Shown one piece after another: positions 26,041-35,078 of a DNA stretch of 64,000 bases. Under the pieces are notes generated by a model. The model searched no databases. It saw only the letters and a list, made by a program, of their open reading frames with translations, and was not told the origin of the DNA. Made by a program: the position numbers and the translations under genes. How positions within the stretch are numbered: position 1 is the first letter of the stretch; every line of letters starts with the position of its first letter. The stretch comes from JBNJFY01 sp051747265 (GTDB lineage: Bacteria; Bacteroidota; Rhodothermia; Balneolales; Balneolaceae): contig JBNJFY010000001.1 in assembly GCA_051747265.1 (NCBI GenBank), positions 62,001 through 126,000 on the forward strand, written 5' to 3'.

Positions 26041-27156
26041 ATGAAATTATTTCGAATTCTAAGTTTACTGTCACTGGTTACCACTTTGCTAGTCCAAGCA
26101 CCAACTTCACTTCGGGCACAATCGGTAGACAGTCTGGATTATAAAATCGGGCAGATGCTGATGGTTGGATTCCGTGGCCTTCAGGTCGATGACACCTCGC
26201 GCATTGTTCGCCACATTCAAAACTACCATCTGGGGGGAGTCATACTGTTTGATTACGACGTGCCCTCTGACTCACCGGTCCGTAATGTGGAATCCATGGA
26301 GCAGGTTCAGCTACTAAATCAACACCTTCAGCGTTTAAGTCCACACAAGCTACTCATTGCGGTAGATCAGGAAGGGGGAAAAGTCGCACGACTTAAACCC
26401 AAATTCGGATTTCCCGCATTACCATCCGCGGGTTATCTGGGTTCGCTGGATAATACCGACTCGACCCGTTTTTACGCGCGTCAAACCGCGGATATGTTAA
26501 AACACTTGGGGTTTAATATGAATTTCGCCCCGGTGGTTGATTTAAATACCAACCCGGATAATCCGGTGATTGGTCAATTAGATCGAAGTTTGGGAGCTTC
26601 CTCAGATCGGGTCGTTCGTCATGCTAAAACCATACTTTTGGCCTATCAACAGCATCATATCGCCGGCGCGCTCAAACATTTTCCCGGACACGGGAGCGCT
26701 TGGAACGATTCCCATGTGGGTATGGCCGACGTATCCGACTCTTGGGAGCGCGAAGAACTACAGCCCTATGCTCAGTTAATCAATCAAGGGTTGGCCCAAA
26801 TGATCATGACCGCTCACGTCTTTAACGAGCAATTGGACGCGACCTATCCCGCAACATTATCAGAAGCAATCATTACCGACCTCCTACGCCAACAATTAGG
26901 CTTTAATGGAGTTGTGGTATCCGATGATATGCAAATGAAAGCCATTCGCTCCTATTATGGCACAGAAGAAGCCATACTACGTGCCATCGATGCCGGTGTG
27001 GATATTATTTTGTTTGCCAATAATTCCATATTTGATCCCCAAATTGCCCCTAAAGCCCATCGCATCATTCGTAAAGCGGTGGAATCGGGGCGACTATCCA
27101 AACAACGTATCGATCAATCGTACCAACGGATTGAACAGCTTAAAAAACAGCTGTAA
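26041..27156 (+). CDS. Glycoside hydrolase family 3, beta-N-acetylhexosaminidase-like
   Basis: This 371-residue secreted enzyme has a signal peptide (about 1-27, LRAQ). A single GH3 TIM-barrel domain follows. The NagZ-type motif KHFPGHG is at residues 212-218, and the nucleophile is in VVVSDDMQMKA (Asp295). Substrate-binding DQEGGKVARL is present. It lacks the second GH3 domain, as NagZ does, which suggests removal of GlcNAc from peptidoglycan fragments or other glycans. The ATG at 26041 was chosen over 25972 because it starts the signal peptide. Confidence 0.9.
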   Translation: MKLFRILSLLSLVTTLLVQAPTSLRAQSVDSLDYKIGQMLMVGFRGLQVDDTSRIVRHIQNYHLGGVILFDYDVPSDSPVRNVESMEQVQLLNQHLQRLSPHKLLIAVDQEGGKVARLKPKFGFPALPSAGYLGSLDNTDSTRFYARQTADMLKHLGFNMNFAPVVDLNTNPDNPVIGQLDRSLGASSDRVVRHAKTILLAYQQHHIAGALKHFPGHGSAWNDSHVGMADVSDSWEREELQPYAQLINQGLAQMIMTAHVFNEQLDATYPATLSEAIITDLLRQQLGFNGVVVSDDMQMKAIRSYYGTEEAILRAIDAGVDIILFANNSIFDPQIAPKAHRIIRKAVESGRLSKQRIDQSYQRIEQLKKQL

Positions 27157-27232
27157 GCGTCCCTGCCCAATGAATGCTAACCATCTGTTTGGAGTTATGA
27201 TAGTCTGAACTCATAGGTCAAAATGGACGGTT

Positions 27233-27802
27233 ATGCTAGAGATAGCCAATGATGTTGCCACTCATGTGGCCGATTTTAGATCTGCCAAGCAATACGCTCT
27301 GGCTTTTCAATCGTCGTGGCCAAGTGAGATTTTGTTGCAACGGTCATCCGCAAACAGTTGGGCTCCCATAGAATGTTATGATCACTTAGTGGTGGTTGGC
27401 CATCTGTACTTGACACGCATTCGAGCGAAATATGCTCAACACAGATCTGACCGCTCAGCCGAACCTCCTTTTCATCATCGCTGGTATATGACAAAAATTA
27501 TCCAGCTGATGGAACCGCCCTATCGTTTAACCATGATTACTCCCCGAGGTTTTGATCCTCGTCCGCTCTCAGAATTGCAAGTTGAGGATGTTATCCAACA
27601 ATATATTACGCTGCAGGATACGTGGATCGATCTGTTGCGGCAACACCGGGAAGTACCGTTGGATAAATTAAAAATCAGTAGTCCGGTAAGCTCCTTAATA
27701 CGGATGAACCTTAGCGAAGCTTTTGCCTTTGTTGCCGCCCACCAACGGCGCCACATGTGGCAAGCCGATCAAGTCGTAAATCGAATGGAACCCGCGCTCT
27801 AA
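27233..27802 (+). CDS. DinB-family protein
   Basis: This 189-residue protein is predicted to be a four-helix bundle of the DinB/YfiT type. The usual metal-ligand histidines are present: His in CYDHLVVVGH near residue 48, and the HQRRHMW pair near 165-169. Family members include metal-dependent thiol S-transferases (bacillithiol, mycothiol), but the substrate cannot be assigned here. It lies 76 bases after the GH3 gene and 24 bases before the SDR gene, so it may be co-transcribed. Confidence 0.8.
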   Translation: MLEIANDVATHVADFRSAKQYALAFQSSWPSEILLQRSSANSWAPIECYDHLVVVGHLYLTRIRAKYAQHRSDRSAEPPFHHRWYMTKIIQLMEPPYRLTMITPRGFDPRPLSELQVEDVIQQYITLQDTWIDLLRQHREVPLDKLKISSPVSSLIRMNLSEAFAFVAAHQRRHMWQADQVVNRMEPAL

Positions 27803-27826
27803 CTTTTCATACACTGGATCAATCTC

Positions 27827-29254
27827 ATGCATATACTCTTAACCGGGGCTACCGGATATATTGGTAAGCGGTTACTTCCATCTTTGGTTGCAGCCGGTCA
27901 TGAAGTAACCTGCTGTGTTCGCGACAAAGATCGGTTTTCTTACGGTCCCTCTATAGGTGATCACGTCAATGTTGTTGAGATAGATTTCTTACAACAGGAT
28001 CAATTGAATCGCGTACCCGATCAAATTGATGCGGCCTATTATCTGATTCATTCTATGAGTGCCGGTTCGGAACAGTTTCAGCAGATGGAAGCCAAGACGG
28101 CTAAGCACTTTCGTATGGCTATGAATGAGCGATCCGTTCGGCAGGTTATCTACCTGAGCGGTATTGTTAACGCGGAGGAGTTATCACCCCATTTAGCTTC
28201 CCGAAAACAGGTGGAGCGGATTCTATCGGAAGGTACGTTTGCACTTACTACATTGCGGGCGGGCATAATCGTAGGATCCGGAAGCGCCTCATTTGAAATT
28301 ATGAGGGATCTGGTGGAAAAACTTCCCCTTATGATTGCTCCTCGGTGGTTAAATACGAAGACACAACCCATCGCCATTCGGGATGTCATTTCGTTCCTGA
28401 CTAAAGTGTTGGGGCATCAACCGGCCTATAATCGCAGTTTTGATATCGGTGGGCCCGATGTACTTACTTACCAACAAATGTTGGAGATTTTTGCTCAGGT
28501 CCGTGGGTTGAAACGCTGGATTTTCACCGTACCGGTCATGAGTCCCAATCTCTCTTCCTATTGGCTATATTTCATTACTTCCACCTCTTATCCACTGGCC
28601 CGAAATCTGGTCAACAGTATGAAAACCGAGGTGATTTGCCAGCCGAATACGCTAGCTGAGCAATTGGGCATTCAGCCCATCACCTATCGTGAAGCCATCG
28701 AATATGCTTTTGATAAAATTGAGCAAAGTAATGTGCCCTCTAGTTGGAAGGATGCCATGGTTAGCGGTCGACTCAACACTCAACTATCGGATTATATTGA
28801 GGTTCCCACCCATGGCTGTTTCCGAGATGTTCGTACATACCCTGTCGATAATCCAGAAGCCGCATTCAAACGATTTTGGTCCATCGGCGGAGAAAACGGT
28901 TGGTATTACGCTAACTGGTTATGGAAGATCCGTGGTTTTCTGGATAAGCTGGTTGGCGGTGTGGGACTGCGTCGTGGGCGCACCAATGACAACCAAATTA
29001 ATCCGGGAGATGCCTTGGATTTTTGGCGGGTACTCTACGCCAATCGGGAGAAGAAACGACTTTTGCTATTTGCTGAAATGAAATTACCCGGCGAAGCGTG
29101 GCTGGAGTTTAATATAGAGGATGACATGCTGATTCAAACTGCTACTTTTCGGCCTAAGGGAGTTTGGGGACGATTCTATTGGTATTCGGTGTTTCCTTTT
29201 CATGGATTTGTGTTTCGGGGGATGGCTAAGGCTGTCGCGCAGGGGCAGAGGTGA
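27827..29254 (+). CDS. SDR/NAD(P)-binding protein with DUF2867 domain
   Basis: This 475-residue fusion has an N-terminal atypical SDR domain with the nucleotide loop TGATGYIGKRLL (residues 6-17). The usual catalytic Tyr appears as QVIYLSGIVN. The C-terminal DUF2867 domain (about 325-470) contains WRVLYANREKKRLLLFAEMKLPGEAWLEF. This two-domain arrangement is common; the reaction is unknown. The last codons run into the GGCAGAG heptamer array (the C-terminal QGQR is encoded by CAGGGGCAGAGG), suggesting the repeat has intruded on the gene's 3' end. Confidence 0.85.
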   Translation: MHILLTGATGYIGKRLLPSLVAAGHEVTCCVRDKDRFSYGPSIGDHVNVVEIDFLQQDQLNRVPDQIDAAYYLIHSMSAGSEQFQQMEAKTAKHFRMAMNERSVRQVIYLSGIVNAEELSPHLASRKQVERILSEGTFALTTLRAGIIVGSGSASFEIMRDLVEKLPLMIAPRWLNTKTQPIAIRDVISFLTKVLGHQPAYNRSFDIGGPDVLTYQQMLEIFAQVRGLKRWIFTVPVMSPNLSSYWLYFITSTSYPLARNLVNSMKTEVICQPNTLAEQLGIQPITYREAIEYAFDKIEQSNVPSSWKDAMVSGRLNTQLSDYIEVPTHGCFRDVRTYPVDNPEAAFKRFWSIGGENGWYYANWLWKIRGFLDKLVGGVGLRRGRTNDNQINPGDALDFWRVLYANREKKRLLLFAEMKLPGEAWLEFNIEDDMLIQTATFRPKGVWGRFYWYSVFPFHGFVFRGMAKAVAQGQR

Positions 29255-29257
29255 GAC

Positions 29258-29312
29258 GGCAGAGGGCAGAGGGCAGAGGGCAGAGGGCAGAGGGCAGAGG
29301 GCAGAGGGCAGA
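29258..29312. repeat. Heptanucleotide tandem repeat (GGCAGAG), 7.8 units
   Basis: Seven full GGCAGAG units plus GGCAGA, beginning three bases after the SDR stop codon and followed by TGTAAT. About 70 bases further on, the region 29382-29420 is rich in the complementary CTGCC/TCTGCC pattern, so the two arms could form a long hairpin. A second copy of the whole arrangement is at 47834-47973. Confidence 0.85.
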
Positions 29313-29458
29313 TGTAATCTAGTAATGTTTATGTTACAAAACCTTCAGTTAATTTCATTTTAGAGCAAAATATTTGATCTCAGCTGCCCCCCTTCTGCCA
29401 TCTGCCGTCTTCCCCTGCCCGAATTAAAAGATGAAATTATCACCCAAACTCCCCATCT

Positions 29459-30946
29459 TTGCCCCTTCTGATTTCTCGCCAATATTCACCTAATGTCAAC
29501 CTGTTGAGTCCCACTGCCCAGCGCAAGAAAGCCAAGCTCACCGATGAACAAATTCACATCGTCAAACAACGACTTCGTCCTACCGATATCCTGAGTATCA
29601 CGGCTTTTGCCGGAACGGGAAAAACAACCACGCTAGCCGCTTTTGCGAAGAATCGTCCCCAGCAACGTTTCCTCTACGTGGCATTCAATAAAAGCATGCA
29701 ACTGGAAGCGCAGCGCAAATTCCCCAACAATGTGCGCTGCCGAACGGCGCACGCCCTGGCATTCCCCCAGTTTGGAAGTACCTACAAACACAAGTTGGGG
29801 AATCCCCGAGTGCACCAGGTTCGATCTACCCTTAATCTGAGTCAATTGGAAGATGCCAAAGCGGTTTTGGATACCGTATTGGCGTTTTGTGTTTCCGATG
29901 ATGAAGCATTGAGTAATCATCATCTACCCCATGAGTTTCGAGAAAGTGATCATGGTCAGCGGTTGCTGGAATCGGCCAATCATCTGTGGCAGCTCATGCA
30001 GGATGTGGATGATGAATCGGTGCCCATGCCCCATGACGGGTATCTTAAATTATTTCAGTTGTCCAAGCCCACGCTTAATTACGATGCCATTCTACTGGAT
30101 GAGGCCCAGGATACCAACCCCGTCATTGCCACCTTGCTGCTCAACCAGCAATGCGCGCGCGTTTTAGTGGGCGACCCTCATCAGCAGATCTATACCTGGC
30201 GGGGCGCGGTGGATATGATGGATCGCATCGAGGCTACGCGTTACGCAGCACTTACCAACTCTTTCCGCTTCAACCAAACCGTGGCCGATGCGGCTAATCA
30301 CCTGCTTCGGGAATTCAAAGGTGAGGAGCGATCTATCACCGGTGTGGCCACGACCGGCTCCTTTGATGAAGCGGATATTCCATATACCATGCTGGCCCGA
30401 ACCAATGCCGGACTCTTCGATGAAGCCGTCTCACACTATCGCAGGCACGATATCGGATTTCTCGGTAAGTACGCACTTCCATTTGATGCCTTGCAAGACG
30501 CCTACTACTTGCGGGAGGGTAAATCCAAGTATGTGAAAGATCCCATGCTCAAATCGATGGGCAATTATGAAGAAATGAAAACCTATGCGCAGACCGTGGA
30601 GGATGTGGAGCTGCTCAGCTTGTGCAAGGTGATGGACAATTATGAGCACGTGGATATACCCTCCATGCTGGATCGCATTTATGACAAAATGGTGGACGAG
30701 CCACAAGACGCGGATGTTATTTTAACCACCGCGCACAAGGCCAAAGGATTGGAATTCAAGCATGTGAAGTTGGCCGATGATTTCCAGCGACTGATGGATG
30801 ATGGGGAAATAGCGCCGGCACCTGCGCTGGAACCGGAGGAAGTTAATGTGTTGTATGTGGCCATGACCCGGGCTAGTCACTCATTGGAGTTGAATGAAGA
30901 TGTACGCTCCTTTTTGAAACGGTCTGCTTTGCGGTCATCCGAATAG
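29459..30946 (+). CDS. UvrD/Rep-superfamily helicase, FBH1-like
   Basis: This 495-residue superfamily-1A helicase is much shorter than UvrD. The Walker A motif is AGTGKTTT at residues 51-58, followed by YVAFNKSM and RTAHALAF. The Walker B region is LDEAQDTNPV, motif III is VGDPHQQIYTWRGA, motif V is TTAHKAKGLEF and motif VI is NVLYVAMTRASHSLE. This compact form resembles bacterial proteins related to the F-box helicase FBH1 without the F-box. It probably acts in DNA repair or recombination. The start is uncertain: the frame opens at 29435 and only TTG codons (29459, and one further in) are available before the conserved KLTDEQ. Confidence 0.8.
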   Translation: MPLLISRQYSPNVNLLSPTAQRKKAKLTDEQIHIVKQRLRPTDILSITAFAGTGKTTTLAAFAKNRPQQRFLYVAFNKSMQLEAQRKFPNNVRCRTAHALAFPQFGSTYKHKLGNPRVHQVRSTLNLSQLEDAKAVLDTVLAFCVSDDEALSNHHLPHEFRESDHGQRLLESANHLWQLMQDVDDESVPMPHDGYLKLFQLSKPTLNYDAILLDEAQDTNPVIATLLLNQQCARVLVGDPHQQIYTWRGAVDMMDRIEATRYAALTNSFRFNQTVADAANHLLREFKGEERSITGVATTGSFDEADIPYTMLARTNAGLFDEAVSHYRRHDIGFLGKYALPFDALQDAYYLREGKSKYVKDPMLKSMGNYEEMKTYAQTVEDVELLSLCKVMDNYEHVDIPSMLDRIYDKMVDEPQDADVILTTAHKAKGLEFKHVKLADDFQRLMDDGEIAPAPALEPEEVNVLYVAMTRASHSLELNEDVRSFLKRSALRSSE

Positions 30947-30955
30947 TATAGCTGT

Positions 30956-31411
30956 TCAATCAGACGGCGAGAAAGTGGCTAACTTACCCTTTAGTTCTTG
31001 CACTTTCTTATATGATAACGTTGGCCCCTGCAATACGTAATCAACCTTTTGGCCATCTTTCGTGGTGATTTTCAAATGTTTATTCGAAAAATCCAGGGAT
31101 TGAATTTCTGCCTTTAGAAACTCTCGTTTCGATCTTCCCTTCGGTTTATACACCAACTTCTCCTCATCCAATTTTAAGTAATGGGCATGTTTTCGATAAA
31201 ACCAACCCGTTGCCGGGAGAATGGCTATTAACGTTGGGAACACCAGATTCAGCAGATTTAAACTCCATTCAAAATTACCGGATACAATCAGCCAGATGAA
31301 TCCGCCGATGCCCACACTTGCCGAAAACACGGTTAATAATTGATAGACCCGTTTACTTTTTTCATTTCGGCTTTCTAATTGGCCCTGACTCATATCTAAT
31401 ACGTACTCCAC
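30956..31411 (-). CDS. Small membrane protein with PH-like C-terminal domain
   Basis: This 151-residue protein has two transmembrane helices (about 26-44 and 50-70) followed by a cytoplasmic, beta-rich domain (LKLDEEKLVYKPKGRSKREFLKAEIQSLDF). The domain resembles the bacterial PH-like fold found after paired helices. The function is unknown. Met7 (MSQGQLESR) is an equally possible start. The gene converges with the helicase gene, with nine bases between the stops. Confidence 0.65.
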   Translation of the reverse strand: MEYVLDMSQGQLESRNEKSKRVYQLLTVFSASVGIGGFIWLIVSGNFEWSLNLLNLVFPTLIAILPATGWFYRKHAHYLKLDEEKLVYKPKGRSKREFLKAEIQSLDFSNKHLKITTKDGQKVDYVLQGPTLSYKKVQELKGKLATFSPSD

Positions 31412-31563
31412 AACACACGCTATCTAAAAGCTAAACCTGTTCCTCCATTGGACTATCCGTAGAATTAATGGTCGAAATATACTATTGAAATTTCAATACA
31501 TATTAAACGCTTTGGAAAATCTATGCGTTTAAATATCAACAACCGGTCAATAATCCATCAAGA

Positions 31564-32022
31564 ATGAGAATGATCATGAGATTACTTAACACTCTAATTT
31601 TCGTGTTAGCCCTCTTATTTACACCCGCGTTACTTAACGCGCAAGATTCACCTAAATCGCGCAGCTGGAATGTAACGTTGGCTGGGTTCAAAGAGATTCC
31701 CAAGGTAGCCACAAGCGCGAGTGGAACCGCAATCATAAAGTTGCAAGGCGATTCCCTCTTTGTTACCGGCTCCTTTCAGGACTTAACTAGTAGTTATCGG
31801 AGTGCCCACATATTTCGTGGTATCGACAAAGAGGTGGGAAATGCCATTCTGGCCTTAAAAACTTCCCTGGCGGATGATAAGCGTTCCGGTAGGCTACTCA
31901 AACGCTCCAACCGATTCAAGCTGAACGCTTATCAGAAAGCCGCTCTCCTTAATGGAGAATTATACATCAGTATTGCTAGTTCAGAACACCCTTATGGAGA
32001 AATTCGCAGCAATATTAAATAA
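31564..32022 (+). CDS. Secreted CHRD-domain protein
   Basis: This 152-residue protein has a signal peptide (about 1-26, LLNAQ) and one CHRD domain. The domain is visible as WNVTLAGFKEIPKVATSASGTA, then the strand pattern SAHIFRG and the ending LLNGELYISIASSEHPYGEIRSNI. In bacteria the domain occurs in many exported proteins, and its role is not established. It stands alone between the convergent membrane protein and a repeat region. Confidence 0.85.
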   Translation: MRMIMRLLNTLIFVLALLFTPALLNAQDSPKSRSWNVTLAGFKEIPKVATSASGTAIIKLQGDSLFVTGSFQDLTSSYRSAHIFRGIDKEVGNAILALKTSLADDKRSGRLLKRSNRFKLNAYQKAALLNGELYISIASSEHPYGEIRSNIK

Positions 32023-32083
32023 GTAAATCATCTCTCTATGTTGATTGATATGGGTAATTCTGTCGCGGCTTGCAGGTATCATT

Positions 32084-32453
32084 TTATTACCGAGTTTCGA
32101 TTGATAATGAGAGATGGGAGCTACCGTTCCCCGTAGCTGGGCAAAGTTTGATTACCTAATGGATAGATCGGTCTCACTTTCGCCGGAGGTTAAAACCTCT
32201 CGGCTCGTCCAACTTATCCCCTTTGGGGAATCGTTGATGGTCAGCCTCTCCTGGGAAGCTCAGCATAGCAGACCTAGAACTTATTTTCAGGCCTACAAAA
32301 TCCTCAGTAGTCTGAAGGATCTCTGAGAGTCCCAACCTTGTGTAAGTGGGTAGGGTCCACACAAGTATACCATTGTGTGACCAGGGGTCGGCTGAGAATA
32401 AGCTGTCCCCTGGTCACACGATACCTCTCATTACCGAGCTCCGATCGGTAATG
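32084..32453. repeat. ORF-less element with hairpin-bearing inverted ends
   Basis: A hairpin with TATTACCGA and TTGATAATG followed by GAGAG (32085-32112) is mirrored by CTCTC before CATTACCGA ... TCGGTAATG (32425-32453) in inverted orientation. Between them are CTACCG...CGTAG and a perfect 13-bp inverted repeat, GTGTGACCAGGGG / CCCCTGGTCACAC (32375-32387 with 32407-32419). No credible protein is encoded. It occupies most of the 619-base gap 32023-32641 and could be a structured RNA or a non-autonomous mobile element. Confidence 0.5.
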
Positions 32454-32641
32454 GCGCGCCCGGAGCTCCGCTCCCGGTAGAGGGGTTAAACCACACCAAT
32501 CAACATAGAGCCTAAATAATCTATAGACTAATTCCTTTTACAAGAGCGAAATTGGATCGAGCCAATCAATTACTATTTTTCGTGTGACTGGTGCTTTGCC
32601 ATACAATTAAACGTTAATACTTAACTAATAATCCAACCTTT

Positions 32642-33094
32642 ATGAATTTATCAATTACGGTATATTTAGCCGGTGAGATACATTCCGAATGGCGTCAAAC
32701 CATTATTGAACAAACCCAGAAACGTGATCTTCCCATTCAGTTTCTTAGTCCGGTGACCGACCATCCGGCCAGTGATAACTGCGGGGTGGATATTTTGGGT
32801 GAGGAAGAAAAAGCGTTTTGGAAGGATCACAAAGGAGCTTTGGTCAACGGAATTCGTACCCGAACTGCCTTAGAGCGAGCTGATGTAGTGGTGGTTAAAT
32901 TTGGTGATAAATACCGCCAGTGGAATGCGGCTTTCGATGCCGGTTACGCCGCGGCCAAGGGAAAAAGCCTGATCATTTTGCATGATGAAGAATTAACTCA
33001 TGCCTTAAAAGAGGTCGACGCTGCCGCCAATGCAGTAGCTCAAACGCCCGAGCAAGTTGTGGAAGTACTTACTTATGTTTGTACACATCCATAA
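32642..33094 (+). CDS. ytoQ: YtoQ-family protein
   Basis: This 150-residue protein matches the YtoQ pattern closely: VYLAGEIHSEWR at the N-terminus, FLSPVTDHPASDNCG, then EEKAFWKDHKGA, RTRTALERADVVVVKFGDKYRQWNAAFDAGYAAAKGK. The fold resembles nucleoside 2-deoxyribosyltransferases (N-terminal YLAG and the ADVVVV strand), but the biochemical activity is not established. It precedes the unidentified protein at 33119 by 24 bases on the same strand and may be co-transcribed with it and the dehydrogenase. Confidence 0.88.
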   Translation: MNLSITVYLAGEIHSEWRQTIIEQTQKRDLPIQFLSPVTDHPASDNCGVDILGEEEKAFWKDHKGALVNGIRTRTALERADVVVVKFGDKYRQWNAAFDAGYAAAKGKSLIILHDEELTHALKEVDAAANAVAQTPEQVVEVLTYVCTHP

Positions 33095-33118
33095 AAACGA
33101 CTATATAAAGCAATTGAC

Positions 33119-33895
33119 ATGGAATTACAGTATACCGGTTGTCTACTGGCTGTCGGACGATCAAGTCAAGGTGGAACACCTGATTCCCTTCTCGGCGCGG
33201 GCACGTTGATTACTTATCAAGGCAAATCGTGGGTGATAGCACCGGCTTTTCCCCAACAAGAACTGGATCCAACCTTAGATCTCATGGCCCTGTTTAAAAC
33301 CCATGACGGTCAACAGGCCCATCGGATCCAGCTGGGATTGCGTACGGATCAGGGATATCGATTCGTCCATCCCCAAGAGCAGAGTCTCATCAATCGCGGA
33401 TTTCAATTGTCCTATATTTCGGCCGGATCCGATGAGCTTACCGATAAAGGGTTATCCCCTTTTCCACTTCCCGATACGCTCGATTTCCCCCGGCTTGAAA
33501 CAGGTATGCCGGTCCGCATATTGGGGTTACACGCAAGACAGATCAATCAAAAAGTACTGGGCGCGGAGGATCTCATCTTGCCCTGGAGTGTGGAAAGCGG
33601 CCAATTGGTCTCGTCAGCCCCTACCGATGTGGCTCCTACGAAACATAGCCCCTTGCGCTATCGTCACCAGCTTTTGGTTAAGCTGAAATCCCAGACCATC
33701 AAAGATGACTGGCTGGGGGCTTTGACATTTGTTCAATTGCCCGAAGGATGGTCTCCACTGGGCATTCAAAGTTTGCATAATGCTTATCCTATAGTTCAGC
33801 AAGTAATTACTAAGCCGGTGAATCATCCCCCTTATACTGCCGTGTGTCCTTTTTTCTTTATTTATGATGTACTTCAAAATTTACCTGATACCTAA
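33119..33895 (+). CDS. Unidentified protein, possible catalytically dead trypsin-like fold
   Basis: I do not recognise this 258-residue protein. There is no signal peptide or membrane helix. The N-terminal pattern LLGAGTLITYQGKSWVIAPAF recalls the first strands of trypsin-like proteases (GSGTLI ... hydrophobic strand), but the expected His and Ser motifs are absent. A later GALTFVQLPEGWSPLGIQSLH would be the equivalent of the last barrel. The protease comparison is weak. It sits three bases before the dehydrogenase gene and 24 bases after ytoQ, so these three probably form an operon. Confidence 0.55.
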   Translation: MELQYTGCLLAVGRSSQGGTPDSLLGAGTLITYQGKSWVIAPAFPQQELDPTLDLMALFKTHDGQQAHRIQLGLRTDQGYRFVHPQEQSLINRGFQLSYISAGSDELTDKGLSPFPLPDTLDFPRLETGMPVRILGLHARQINQKVLGAEDLILPWSVESGQLVSSAPTDVAPTKHSPLRYRHQLLVKLKSQTIKDDWLGALTFVQLPEGWSPLGIQSLHNAYPIVQQVITKPVNHPPYTAVCPFFFIYDVLQNLPDT

Positions 33896-33898
33896 TTT

Positions 33899-34828
33899 AT
33901 GTCCATTGCCTTAATCACTCCGAATCGATCCATTGGCGGCATACATTCTGCGCTGGAAACAGAACTGGGAGAATCCCTCATCCAAGTGTGGCCCCATCTT
34001 CATAATCAGGAATCAGTAAAACTGGCGGTTTCCTGGGATCACCCTACCGGAATCTGGCAGCAATTCCCTAACTTGGAAGCGGTGCTTTCTTTGGGTGCCG
34101 GCGCTGATCATCTGATCGCTGACCCAACCATTCCCGCATCCATCCAATTAGGTCGTGTGGTGACTCCCTCACTAAAGCAGCAAATGGCTGAGTTTGTATT
34201 GATGCACCTGCTCTGGATTCAGCGTAAAATGGAACACTTTCGCAGGCGAGAACCGGATCAACAATGGGATCCCACCGCCCCCTGGAATAAAGCCAAGTTA
34301 CCTGTGGGAATATTAGGTCTCGGCGAGTTAGGGTCAGCAGTTGCTTACTTATTGAACCAACATAATGTTGACATTCACGGGTGGAGCCGTAGCAGAAAAC
34401 AAATTCCGAATGTGGTTAGTCATACCGGCCCTCAGGGATTAGATGACATGGGGCAATCTTGTCGCGTATTCGTATGTTTGTTACCACTTACTAATGAGAC
34501 TCAGGGCATCTTAAATAGTGATTTATTCAATCAGATGCCCGATTCCAGCTACTTAATTCAAGTGGGTCGCGGGGAACATTTGGTCGAGCAGGATCTACTG
34601 GACGCCTTGGAATCCAATAAATTGGCATCTGCTTACTTAGATGTGTTCGCTCAAGAACCGCTTCCTCCCGACCACGCCTTTTGGAACCATCCCAACATCC
34701 ACATCACTCCCCACATTGCCAGCCTCACCCCACCCGATGAAGCCGCCCAGCAGATTGCTAATGATTACCGAAAGATCCTAAATAAGCAACCTCTTACCCA
34801 TCCGGTAGATCGGGAGTTGGGGTATTGA
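33899..34828 (+). CDS. D-2-hydroxyacid dehydrogenase (glyoxylate/hydroxypyruvate reductase type A-like)
   Basis: This 309-residue cytoplasmic NAD(P)-dependent enzyme has the layout of GhrA-type dehydrogenases. An early LEAVLSLGAGADHL is followed by the Rossmann loop VGILGLGELGSAVAYLL (about 138-154). LLPLTNETQGILN and the catalytic arginine/glutamate/histidine set are visible as IQVGRGEHLVEQDLLDAL, DVFAQEPLPPDHAFW and HPNIHITPHIAS. The likely reaction is reduction of glyoxylate or hydroxypyruvate; exact substrate is not determined by sequence. Confidence 0.88.
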   Translation: MSIALITPNRSIGGIHSALETELGESLIQVWPHLHNQESVKLAVSWDHPTGIWQQFPNLEAVLSLGAGADHLIADPTIPASIQLGRVVTPSLKQQMAEFVLMHLLWIQRKMEHFRRREPDQQWDPTAPWNKAKLPVGILGLGELGSAVAYLLNQHNVDIHGWSRSRKQIPNVVSHTGPQGLDDMGQSCRVFVCLLPLTNETQGILNSDLFNQMPDSSYLIQVGRGEHLVEQDLLDALESNKLASAYLDVFAQEPLPPDHAFWNHPNIHITPHIASLTPPDEAAQQIANDYRKILNKQPLTHPVDRELGY

Positions 34829-34831
34829 ATC

Positions 34832-34978
34832 TCATCCCGGACAAGACCTCCGAAGGAGCGTCGCCGATCCGGGATCTCTTAAATCTAGGGAGGCATGCTA
34901 GAGTGGCATGACTTGCCTAGCTCTTGGTTAGGAGATCCCGGAACTGCGTTACGCTACCGCTTCACTTGACCGGGATGA
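34832..34978. repeat. Dispersed palindromic repeat, copy 1
   Basis: TCATCCCGG (34832-34840) is mirrored by CCGGGATGA (34970-34978). Within it, GATCCGGGATC and GGAGATCCCGGA form inner inverted repeats. About 115 bases match the reverse complement of 46961-47073 (shared GACAAGACCTCCG, GGAGCGTCGCCGATCCGGGAT). The block lies between the dehydrogenase and the aminopeptidase and has no ORF. Confidence 0.75.
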
Positions 34979-35078
34979 CATAACGTAATTAACATCTATT
35001 TATAACTCCCCACTTGTCCGATTGCCCAGCATTTCTCTATTTGTATTAAACCCTAACTCCTTAGTTACCATACTTGCC

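Noticed and set aside
29258..29312. GGCAGAG array as a CRISPR array
   Set aside because: There are no spacers; it is a simple heptamer microsatellite. No cas genes are in the window.
32114..32326. Small ORF in the ORF-free element
   Set aside because: No signal, domain or codon bias; it lies between hairpins.
33119..33895. Active trypsin-like protease
   Set aside because: The N-terminal strand pattern is suggestive, but no His-Asp-Ser set with GDSGG-type motif is present.
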